Positions 26,503-37,946 of a DNA stretch of 64,000 nucleotides are shown piece after piece. Under the pieces are notes generated by a model that was not told where the DNA came from, ran no database searches, and worked only from the letters and a program-made list of their open reading frames with translations. This stretch comes from Ooceraea biroi (taxonomy: Eukaryota; Arthropoda; Insecta; Hymenoptera; Formicidae). Position 1 is the stretch's first letter. Every line of letters begins with the position of its first letter. A program made the position numbers and the translations under genes. Location of the stretch: contig NC_039510.1 of the NCBI RefSeq assembly GCF_003672135.1, forward strand, positions 2,418,001 through 2,482,000, read 5' to 3'.

Positions 26503-29500
26503 GATGCTGTCCTTAGTTATCTCCGACCATGCAGTGTTCAACGAGCATGATACAACGTCCCTTATATTTTCTTCGCTGCAGAATCATCCAGTAAAAGCTG
26601 CAATATAATTGCGAGCGCACGCACACTCTTGCACTCGCGTTTTCCGCGGACTCGCGCGGGTAAGACATTTGCTGCGCAAACTGTTAGCGGGAAGCCAGAT
26701 CGGTACTCTTTTTACGCCGCGGCCTCGTTTGCCGCAGTACGATATTGCCACTTACCTAGCAACGATATTGTCAATAAAGATCCGAACGACTCCTCCGAAC
26801 GAAGCTCGGGAATACTCGACCATTACAAGAAACTGCCGCGGCGGCCGGCCAGCTCTACTTCGTGTGAAAGAGAATCGATATTCGTCGGTGCACATACGGC
26901 CTATAAATGAAAATACCAAATAACTTCGGCACGCTTCGGCGGACACTACGTCCGCGGAAGTGTCCCGGTATTGCCGCTTGTAAAAGCGGTTTTAACGGCT
27001 TCCACCGACGATTTTGGCACCGCCGAGCGATTTACATGAGTACGCATACATGCACGCATGCGGACACACATGTGAGAGCTGAAAGGGTGCATTCCGAAAT
27101 TACTGTTCGAAGCCATTTCTTAGCCAACCGTGTGATTCGCATCGTGCGACGATCTCGCCACGTAGGGAATAAATAATTGGAGACTTTTATCGCGCGGCTC
27201 TACTCCCAACTATTTGAGGTATTTTCTTGGTGGTTTAATGGATCGGTGTTGTCTGTTTCGGTAAAGAGCGTGGATACTGAAAGGACGAGGGAAACGACAG
27301 CCAACTTTCTAATATGTATCGTCTTTCATTAGGTATGCAGCCATGTAACCGCCCTTCCGAGACCCTATCGCGGTGGGAACATCTCCATACACGTCGTCGC
27401 GGCTTAAAGGTCGGCACTTTAAGTGACACACGAGTGCCATCAGTTGTTAGCTCGGGGAACAGGCTCCGAGAGGAAGCTCTTCCCTTAAGTGAAGCTCGCA
27501 AGATCAAAGTTTGCGACGCGCGCTCTTTCAAGAAGCGATGACAAAAATCCCAGAATTTCCTGCGTCGCAACGCGGAGAAGGGTTTCCGGCTTGCGCTCCA
27601 ACTTCTCGGATCATGTGTCTAATAACACGAGGCACACGAAAGCCGCCGTGACATCCTCCGTTATCCCGTTACTCGAAATTTTATTAATGCTGTCACACGT
27701 TATCATCTTCTTCCTTTTAAGAAAAATCATTTTCTCCCTGAAATAGCTCTCTCTTTTTTAAGATACGTTATATGAAAGAGATATTTTCATGAAATCTTGA
27801 CCTTTTTTTGCGGATAAAAAATGTGGAAGATTGGTGGATTAATCATTTCTTTTTCAGCGGATTCGGTATATCTGTTTTAACTTTGCTATCGTATCGTGCT
27901 TAATTTTTCATATCCTTCACGATTTGTCGAAGCTGCAACTTTCTCAAACGTCTCTGAAGTTACACACGTATCGCGGACCAGTGCACTGGACGTCCTTCGA
28001 GAATTCCGTGATAGGAACGTACTGCTCAAAGAATTCCATCTTGACCCGAACAGCACCGAGAATGTAACGAACCACTTTTATCTTTGACATAGTTTTCTCG
28101 TCATGACACTCGAGTCCAAGAGAAAGAGCGTACTTCGTTCTTCATTTACTAGCGTGTTATCTGTTACATTACCATGCAGAAGAGTTTATTAATTGATGAG
28201 AAAAGACTCCATCAGAAAGGGAAGGTGATATATATGACTTGCGTCGCGATCATACAAGATCATCAAATCTTGAAACTTTGAGGATCAAAATTTCTCACTA
28301 TTCTCCTGCTTAATTTTCTAATCCAATAAACGGCGCGATAAATCATTACAATGCAACGACTTGTATCGTGATCAGCGAAGCAAATAGACTGCAATCCCGA
28401 AAGAGCGATCAAGTGAGAATCCTATAAACTGCACTTTTGCGCACACTTAATCAGCCCATAATTAAGCGTTTCTTAAAAAGCATTCGCGAGAGCGAGGCTT
28501 TTTAGGCCACGCTATGGTAACCATAATCTGTTACACCACTCTAGAATTTTCCTGAGATAGATCAAATCCCAAAAAATCCAACCTTTTGTAAAACCTCGCC
28601 CCATGCGTCCATAATATTGCGATTACGTGTGCACCCGGATAAATGCCCGCCGGGAATGCCTTGTCGCTCGTCGTTTGCGCGCGTGTCACAAAAATTTACC
28701 AGTTTTTGTTTTGTTTTTTCCTTCCTTTTTTTTCGTTGGAAAGATGAAGCGCCGCGGGGCCGCGTCGCGACTTTTATTACGCCGTGCTTCGGCCATAAGA
28801 AGCGTATCACTTCTACCTCTCGCGCGGCATGCCATAAATTACAGTCCCGGCCGAGTGTCATCCATTCTGACCGAGGTGACAAGCTAGCACCGTCGTGCTT
28901 GTATACACCCGGTATCGTTAGCGGACGTACATCGCGAGGGAACCCGAGCCTGCAAGAAAATCGCTGAGCATCGTGAAGCGCCGCATTATAGCTCGTTAAT
29001 ATCACCGATAGAATTTTTCAGTATCTGGAATAATGTCGAGAAGCAATATCAAAGCGAATTTATCTCTCTCTTTATTTTTTTTGGACTGTAAAGATTTCGT
29101 AAGAATTGCAAGTGATCGATATGGGAAATTTAATTTTTTACTTTGGGATGCGATTATCCCTTTGAACACGCTTCAGAAATTTCTTTGGAACTCAGTCGCG
29201 GTATCATCCAGAAAGTCTTTCTTTTATTATCCATTCCGGATTCATCATTGTTCAGAAATGATTCGACGATATTTTTCAGAAAATTATTAGAATTTTTAAT
29301 AAAATTTTCAGTGAAAGCGCTCCATTGCTTTTTCCGAGGGGGTTTCTGAAATATCGAAGCACGCGGAAGAATTGGTCAACGGCGGAAAGATAATATTTCT
29401 TTGATCTCGTGTATCTCACCACACATTACACCCATGCGGGGAAAATCTATTTTCCGTTTTTTCTTTCCTCTCGACGATAGCCGTCCAGTTGGAAATTTTC

Positions 29501-30344
29501 CATATCCGGCGCAACGACGTGGTTCGAGCTTATCCGTGCGCAACAAAAATCATATCTCCGATATAGCGGATAGCGGGAGATCGTAAGAGAGGGCCGTGGG
29601 GGCTCTCACGTCTTCCCATCGCATATGCATCCGCTGCTCCTTCGGGATTTCGAGCATCGAGCACCTAGCACGTACGACGTCGCCGCGGCTAAGAGGGTCT
29701 CTAAGACCGCACTGTTTTACATGGCACCGCCGAAGAAAACATAATCTGGAATTTTTATTTCCCGCTCGTCTCGGCCCGATGCCCCCATGCACCACGCTTG
29801 CATTACGGGAACGTAACGAGAAAATATCGCAAAGTAGGGAATACAGGTACGAAAGGCACGTTCGATCGCATTCCGATAAAGCGCCGTTTTGCAGTAGGCG
29901 ACTTGACTTTCAGCGTTCCACGTAGCCCGGTCGCTTTCGCATGGTTAGGTAACACCGTGTTCTTTGGCATTACACTTTCCGCATCAGAAAATACCCGCGT
30001 GCTTGCAGGTGAAAAGCGCAATTTCTCTTGTGCGTCACGCAAAAGAATGTCCTGGAGCGGGGGAGAGCCTGTGAGCCACAGTGGCGTCTCGATTATGTAT
30101 TACAAGACTCCCTTGCGCAACTATGCTTACGTAGCGCGTACACGCAGCGATAACGTTCAATCTCTTTGCTCGATAAAAGCAGCTTGACCAGATTCCAATT
30201 TCCCGCAATGCTACCGTTTCACGTGCACTAGTGTACGCCGCACATGTATCGACCGTAAACCATTCCCTTTGTGATAACGGGGGGACAAATGGGAAACGGA
30301 ATTTATGTGGGGTGATGCAACGACCACAAATGCGTAACGAGACT

Positions 30345-30371
30345 CTATATATATATATATATATATATATA
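30345..30371 (+). repeat. (TA)13 microsatellite
   Basis: Uninterrupted TA dinucleotides, self-complementary. Confidence 0.9.
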
Positions 30372-33300
30372 GACATATATTTGCAAACATTAAGAGATGT
30401 TATTACAAGAAAAGATATTATTTCTGAATACTGATTATTTGCGCTGACGAATGTGCGCGACCGAATTTGTAGAATTTTGCACAGAATTTTACAAAGGATC
30501 ATAACGCTGGAAATATAAAATAAACATTATCCCATCAGTAATGTAATTTCTTCTTCAAATTAACTATTAATTAACTGAATTTTCATTAATTACTATAATA
30601 ATTTCAATAATATTAGGTAAATAGAAAATATCTTTTCTCAACTCGTCGCTTTTGTCGAGCTTAGAAAAACCATAACGTGCAGGTTATCTCAGTGCAAGCG
30701 ATTCAAGCACATCCTGCTGTCGCATATATTTCATTCCGCGGAGGAGAGAAATATAAATATCGCGGGATGGTTATATTATCATTGTATTAATGGAAACCCA
30801 AATGGAGCCTGAAGGAGCGCAGGCCCGCGAGCGTAACGAAGGTTTAATTCGCGAAATCCCATCCGAGCGATTCCAGGAACGCGTCTTACGCTACGTTACG
30901 TGGTGGTACCATAACTGTGTCATCTCGCCGTGGGGTAAGATAAAACAACAGTTAAAACGTACAAAGTTCGTTACACTTGGTGCATCCCCGGCAGTTGGCA
31001 CGTTTGCGTCTCTTTCTAGTTTGAGTTCGTTGACTTTGGCATCGCGCTAGACATCTCCGTGCGTGTCGTCGGGGGCTTAGAGGAGTTCGCGTTAAGTAGT
31101 ACACGAGAGCGCACCTTCGGGGTGGTTAGCCACTGAACAGAAGTCACCATCGCGCTAAGAAAAGCCCTCGAGTGCACGCGGGAAAGTTTAGGTCGTGTCG
31201 CCTTTTAGAAAGGAGGACGCTTTAAAGCCGCCGCTACCGAGAACACGGATGGTCATGGGGGTGAAGAATGGGGTTGGAAGGGAACGGCTGAGCTTTTAGC
31301 GCGGAATGACAAACGTTAAGTCTCACGGTACTCGGTTTGATGCGGAACCGAGCAAAGGCTCGGTAATTCACGGCTTAACACGCCCAACGAGATTCTGACG
31401 CGATCTTTCGAATCCACCGAGTGTTTGCGCGGATTGACAGATGTGTGCACATGTAAACGTGTTTACAATTGGTTTTTGCTGCTTTCGAGTTGAATCAATT
31501 TTTAGCGAGCTCCCTGGTATTTTATTCTCTGGTATTCTCTTTCAGCGCGCTGTGCTCCGTTTTCCGCAGAACTCGCTGTTGCCGTTCTTTTCTTATAAAT
31601 TAGAAAGATCAATCAGTCAGCGATGTTAAAAGTCTTAGTTTGTTCCCCGAGTTCTTCATTAATCTGACAGTAATTGGCTACTTCAGCTGCAAACGCAAAA
31701 AGGATGGAACTTTCTGAAAGCACGGGAAAACAATCGCAAGCAGAATAAATAATTACGTAAATCAGGGCTTAATTGAAAAAGTCGATTTCTTTACACGGAA
31801 TTAAACTCTTCTTGATTTTTTTGTTGTAGCAGGAGTGTAAAACGAACAAAATTTTGTTTCTTTTAGTCTTAAACTATCCACTGAAAAGGATTCCAAACAG
31901 GATCGAAACAATGTTTGACAAACATTGTACTAGTATAAATTGAATGAATAAAATGTACGCACCGAATATTGCATTTTAAATGCTACGTGTAATATAATTT
32001 TAATTAAACATAATAGAACCTTTAATTAACAAATAATTTTATTTATACCTTTATCAAAAGTACTCACACACACACAAAATATTTCATGAGATATCGAATA
32101 TTGTGGTTGTAACATATTAACATTAACATTTTTCTGACTTTTTCGTTATTCATATATGTATGTTACGTAATATACATGTATAGCTCGTCTGGTAACGAAG
32201 GGAGTGCTTTTCCGTCGTTACATTGCAATGGAAAAATTCATCTATCTATTTGAGATTGTGTCACGGATCGGAGTATCGTCCGATATTAGAAGCGCAGCAA
32301 ACATAATAAACTTCCATCGGCAAAAGTAATAAAAACTTAGATGAGATAGAGAGAGAGACGCCTCCGCGAGCGGTCCTTGATAAAAAGTACTCTCGAGGTG
32401 GAAGAATCGAGGAAGAAGAACAAGAAAAAGAAAAAGAGAGAAAAGGGGATCGCGAACTTCGGGAAACGAGTCTATTTACCGTGCCACTACCGACATGCAC
32501 GTGTATTCGTCTCTCATGTAGGTCGCACTCGCGACTCTTAACGGCATTGTACCTTTGACTGACGATAAAGATGATTAAAGCAAACTGTCAAAGTTCTCCA
32601 CGAGACACAATTCAAGAGCTAAACAATACCGCTGTCTGCGGAAGACGCCGTCAGAACGTAAATGTGCGAATTCAATTCGTCAGTATCCAAGTACGTGAGA
32701 TTCTGTCGCGGAAATAGCGTGGAAATGCAGAAAACAGTCCTAAAGGACTTTACGCGCGTGTGCGTGATACAAAAATATGCCCTATCAGCGCTGATCTGCT
32801 CTATCACTGTTGCTCTATCAGCTCTGGTGATCTGGTGATAATGTGGAATTATACATATGACTTGGAATTATTAGTATCTTTAAAATATTAGTAGGCAATT
32901 AGTGTAATGAAACCTGAGTAATATCAGTGTGAATTAATTCGGTGCCCTTTTCATATCAGATGCAAGCTTTATTTATAATACAACTTTAGGCGTCAAAATA
33001 ATTTCCATTAGTTTCTTTGAGTTTGTGCTTTAAAAACCGGCTTCATTTACACATTTAATAAATCGCTCTTGCGTCGCTATTAAATACAAACCGTTATCAC
33101 TAACAAGTAACGCTGTCACTCGACGAGGATCTAACAGTCTTCCAACGGCCGTTATTTTATACATTTTTCGGTATATAATGTACGACTTTTGGCAGTATCA
33201 GCGTACTCCATCTGACATTTAGCGACCGGAATGTTTTTCGGAAGGTTTCTTCGACTTCGCCAACTTCGACTATATCACCCCGATAATAGAAAAGTGCGCG

Positions 33301-34309
33301 GGCGCGGCGAGGGTGGCCTTTCGATTTATGCCGTACAGACCGCCGACTACACGACCGCGTACACGATAATAAAATCGCAGTCACGCTCGTTCAGACCGCC
33401 CCCGAATCGATGTTTGCGCGTAATCAAATTCCCCCGTTCGGCCGTACGGCAATCGCGACGGTAAAATTAATTTCAAGCTTTTCGACGAGGCGCGGCGTAT
33501 GCACGTATTGTACGTACGTATGTGTGTATGCATCGCGGAAACGCGCGTGATTACGAGCGATCGCGGAAACTTGAGGGGGCGATCAATAGAGCCCGCGATA
33601 ATGCGAAACCAACATCGCGGATAATATGGCCGTCATGTCCGGACGTCTAATTACGAGTGTGTAACGTTACGAGTCGAGTGGAGTAATCGATCTATCAAAA
33701 CGTACCGGTAGCGCCTGAATTTGATTATTGGGCTCCGAAACGTCACTTAATTCTGACACTATCTATTCAGATATCTCGTAAATGTCATCTCATTTTAACA
33801 CTTTCACTGCCAAATGAGTTTCATATGTCTGTTCGTGTTCTTATGTTGTAGTAAAGTAAATTTTAACATGTAAAATGTATATTGTCAAATTTAAAAATAT
33901 ATAAAGATTGGTCGATGACACACTTTTTATTTCACATTGTTTTTATTTTCTTTTGTGCCATTCGATATTTTATGAGAACTGGAATTTATTTTAACAGAGA
34001 GTTTATTGGAAACATTAAAAAAAAAGTATATCTGGTAGCTTTAGTCATCGATGATCCCCATGACAGTAAACGTATTAATATATTTACTATACATAGTAGT
34101 CACCAGTGTACCAATATCCTCCAGTGAAAACGATATCCTTTACAAAAATTATTTGATGAGTCGAGTTACATTGGGACGCCCAATTTCGAGGAACGTAAAA
34201 TACCCCACTTTTTTAGAACTTCTCCGAAAAATCGTATATCGCCAGTTATGAAATTACGATCCTCGGGATCCCTCATGACGAACGACGCTATGATTTTTCC
34301 GTCCTTGCA

Positions 34310-34371
34310 AAAAAAAAGAGAAAAAGAAAAAAGAGAAGAGAGACGAGAGAGAGAAGAAAACGCAAAAAGAG
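34310..34371 (+). repeat. Purine-rich low-complexity tract
   Basis: About 60 bases of almost pure A and G with (GA)n segments. Confidence 0.75.
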
Positions 34372-35126
34372 GAATGCTTGGCGAAAGCACGGCCCGTTGC
34401 TCTTGATGGCCGGTAAAAAAGTAAGTAAGTAACCAGTGCGAATGGCAGTCTCGAACGGGAAAAGTTCCACGACGATCGTCGCCGTGAAGAACTCGCGGAA
34501 GTTGCCTGGCCGTCTCGTCGATCACGCTGCTGCGCGAACGCAAACAGGGATATGGGGAAAACCGTCAGCGTTTATATTCCATTCGGGCGAGGAGCGAAAA
34601 CCTGCTTTCATCGTTGATACCTCCACTTCATGGGGATCCCGACCCCGTCCGGAATGGCCCCGACGTGAAAAAAGCGTAAGATCCGCTCGGACTCGAAGCC
34701 GTCCAATCGGAACGGCGAGCGTTCTTAGCGCGGAAGTAGCGGCGCTCGCCGTAAAAATTGCTTCTTCCACATGGAGCAGCCGATCGCCGATCGCTAGTAT
34801 GGAAATCTCGATCGTTCCTCGCTTAAAGACGCTGCAATCCCGCTACCTCAGCACGACGACGATTGCAGCAGGAAAATATGTACGAGACGCATGTGATCAC
34901 CGCGCGAGCGCAATCGAAAAGCTTTCAGACGTGCATCAACACAGCTTTCCGTACTGTTATATGTTATTATTCTTCCCTTGTTATATATATAATATTATAT
35001 ATTACTATATATTGTATTATATATATATTTCCATTTATGGATTATTTTGCAGCGATCAAATCAATCCCATATAAAAAAATGTCTAGCTGGTATATGGTAT
35101 ATCGTGTATATGACGTGTATGTAGTA

Positions 35127-35134
35127 CAGCTATC
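35127..35134. repeat. Target-site duplication, left (hAT MITE)
   Basis: CAGCTATC immediately precedes the CAGGG terminus and is repeated exactly at 35564-35571. Confidence 0.92.
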
Positions 35135-35563
35135 CAGGGATCGGCAAAATATTAATAATAAATTAATATTACTTGAGTATTTAATTATTTATTTAACAGG
35201 AAAAAATAATTCCCGATTAATTGATTAATCAGTAATCAAGATAAGCAATTTTTCAATTGCTCGGTTAATCAGTAATCAAAAAGAACAATTTCTCAATTAC
35301 TCGATTAATCAGTAATCACAATAAACAATTTTTCAATTACTCCAGTAATCAGTAATCAAAGTGAAAAATATTTTATACTATAATTACTGATTAATCGAAT
35401 AATTAAAAAATTTTTCACTTTGATTACTGATTAACCGAGCAATTAAAAAATTGTTGATCTTGATTACTAATTAATCAATTAATAATAAATTTCTCGAAGT
35501 TGATTACTGATTATCAAAATAATTGTTAATCAAAGCTGAAAATATCGTTGATGCCGATCCCTG
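35135..35563. mobile_element. Non-autonomous hAT-type MITE
   Basis: The element is 429 bp and has perfect 12-bp terminal inverted repeats, CAGGGATCGGCA at the left and TGCCGATCCCTG at the right. It is flanked by a perfect 8-bp target-site duplication CAGCTATC (35127-35134 and 35564-35571). TIRs starting CAGGG with 8-bp duplications are diagnostic of the hAT superfamily. It has no transposase frame. The interior is an AT-rich foldback: AGTAATCA recurs at 35231, 35271, 35311 and 35351, and its complement TGATTACT at 35421, 35461 and 35501, with a degenerate copy at 35381. All are exactly 40 bp apart. The intact TSD suggests a fairly recent insertion. Confidence 0.93.
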
Positions 35564-35571
35564 CAGCTATC
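35564..35571. repeat. Target-site duplication, right (hAT MITE)
   Basis: CAGCTATC immediately follows the CCCTG terminus, identical to the left copy. Confidence 0.92.
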
Positions 35572-37747
35572 AAGATAACAAGCGAGATCTTTTTTGGTCG
35601 ACTGCTCCACGTCCTCCTTGTTCCCTATTATCACGATGACAGCAATCTACAGAGGAAACGAACATTTAGTTAACTTCAGTTGACCGTCTGAGGGTCGGTG
35701 AGACCTCCCGCATGGTCGACGGCGAAAACGAGGAAAGTCAACGACGACTTCGGTCGACTTTGCGAAGGTTCCTCGCATCCAGTGGCGTAGAAGCCTTTGC
35801 GGTTGCATGCCGTCTGTAGTTATAGGTTCCGTTTTCTACATCAGACATACGCCGTTCCCGTAATTCTAGAGGTACATTTCCGTCCGTTAAATTCTTGTCA
35901 AAGTTCAAAGCTTTGTCGCGCTGTAGATTTTTAACGTCTCCGATATTGAATAGACGTCTGCCGCGAAATTCGCTCGAAGCGAGTGAGATAATTGCGTTTG
36001 AGGATCGGAAGAAGCCCTGTAAAATGAAAATCTTTTTGCCCCTCGGTGTATATCGTCTGACTTTCCATATCGGAAAAAGAAAGGAAACCCAGTGGGTTTA
36101 TATTCATGAGCTTCTACATTTCGTTTATTCTTCTCTATATGCGATTCTGCCCTGCGTCCCTACGCCCATGTCGGGCTATCCACCCCCGTCGAACGAGCGA
36201 CCAAGAAATAACCAGTTTGCATTCGTCGCGGCGAGAACGAAAGAAGAAGCCCACCCCGGACAGAAGACCGCTCTCCTTCGGTGATGATATTCCGAGGTGA
36301 AACACAGTTTCCACGCAACGATAGCGCGGGGAGCGACATTCGAGCTATCGAAAGCGGGTGGTCGAGCTGGTGGTTGCCGGGCAAGTCCGGGGCGTTTCCC
36401 GTCGCGTTGAAAGAAGAGCGCGACGATTTGCATTTACCGTATTCCAATCTCCCTCGATCACCGAATCAATTTACTCCCCGCGGAATAAAAGCCCCCGCCG
36501 GCGACCCACTTCCGACACGTGTGGCCGACGCGGGCGTCATAATTCGTGATTAGCGCGATTGCCTGTCGCCACGGCGGTCTTGAATTGCTGCGGCGCCTCT
36601 CTTTTTTGCGTTCGTCTTGATTAACACGTTCGCCACCACTGCAGTGAAATAAAAAAGGCATCTATCATTTACACCACTTTGCACTATTTTATTTGTGATA
36701 TTGATTTGATAGACTTTATTTGTTTTTATGGAAATGAAATAGAAAAAAGCTGTCACGCACGTAACAGTGGTCTCTCATGATTGATAAATGCCTCACACAT
36801 ATGTGAGGTAGCGAACGTTTTAACGTGTGTCACAGTTGGATTGATCAATGAATCACATATTAACAGCTTTAATATAAAGATGTGACACTTAAATCGTTGA
36901 ATAGAATGATTGTAGTGTCGAGAAACGGCTGCCATTTTTTTAATGAAAACATAATTGCTCCAATTAATTATATCGCAAACAGTTAAATATACTTTCGTTC
37001 AGTTTCACAATTTGTCCCGATCTCGGATTATGTAAATTTATTGACGATTTATTCACGACAGCCTTTCCACGCTGGATATGAGAATGCGAAACACAATCAC
37101 GAGCATGAAATTACGCGTATCCGAGAATTGAAAATCGGAGCTTTAGGGTGGAAAAAACGAGACGGAGGATAAGAAGAGGGAAGGCAAGGGAAGAATTTAC
37201 CCTGCGAGAAGAGGGTCGCGCGAATGGCTAAACGTAAAGATCCGTTTCGCAAATCAGATGAGCGTATGGAGTCTCTTGTCATAGCGCGGAACGCAGATCT
37301 GTATTTCCTGCGGTGTTACTGCGTTTCAACTGTGTCGTGCTATTTAGTCGCTCGCGCTGTTTCGCTGCGTTTCCCGTTTCACGTGGAATCGTTCTCCGTT
37401 TGCGCCGTATCGTTGTATTTGGCAGACACGTACGCCTCCGCGCGATCGAGTAGCTTAAACGCAATTTAGCGTCTCATCCAGAACACCGAGCGAGCGCCTC
37501 GTCGTGTTCGTCAATCCTGGAAACTACTCGAAAAGCACACTACATCCCTTAAGTTCCGTGCAGTTAGTTAAATCGCTTTACGAGGGAACTATCCGAATCA
37601 GAACACCAATCCATCTTCAATTTCGAAGGCATTCTATTTGAAAGAAAGAGATAAGATTAGTAATAGATTTTCTCAAAATTATTATTTAACGAAGAGATGA
37701 TCATCATAACTTGACGTGAATAAAAAAGCGTAAATAAATATAAATGA

Positions 37748-37792
37748 GATCAAGCGGTCAGGTTTAATTAATAATCAATGAATGGACTAAAT
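37748..37792 (+). repeat. 45-bp direct repeat, copy 1
   Basis: GATCAAGCGGTCAGGTTTAA then TTAATAATCAATGAATGGAC then TAAAT. It matches the copy at 37902-37946 without gaps but with scattered substitutions. It contains TTAAT/TTAATTAAT homeodomain-type cores, so it could be a duplicated regulatory module or part of an unrecognised repeat. Confidence 0.7.
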
Positions 37793-37901
37793 TGCTCTTC
37801 GAAAAAGTGACAAGATAGACAACGTTTTTATCTAACAAGACGGCAATAGTCGTGACTTGATCGGTACGGCTGAAAAATTAGCGCGAAAATATACTACGTG
37901 G

Positions 37902-37946
37902 GATTGAGCGAGCAGGTTTAATTGCTAATTAATGAAAGGGCTAAAT
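37902..37946 (+). repeat. 45-bp direct repeat, copy 2
   Basis: GATTGAGCGAGCAGGTTTAA then TTGCTAATTAATGAAAGGGC then TAAAT. It is the same length as copy 1 and starts 154 bp later. The sequence between the copies is not repeated. Confidence 0.7.

Larger units (their letters stand above)
20894..35126. other. Non-coding, no recognised gene
   Basis: Mixed CpG-rich (21180-21600, 22980-23620, 24060-24990, 33150-33660) and AT-rich sequence. There is a (TA)n tract at 30345-30371, a 9-bp-stem hairpin at 31908-31928 and purine-rich tracts near 26471, 32400 and 34310. Open frames here lack conserved motifs. I searched by eye for the Dpr Ig1 hallmarks (W-I-R, Y-T-S-D, D-W-T-L, Y-E-C-Q) and found none. 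Confidence 0.55.

Noticed and set aside
34436..35074. 212-codon open frame on the + strand
   Set aside because: No domain is recognised. The C-terminal part is translated AT-rich (TATA) sequence, and no splice-linked neighbour was found.
35780..35800. CAGTGGCGTAG, similar to a hAT terminal repeat
   Set aside because: No matching inverted end or flanking duplication was found nearby.
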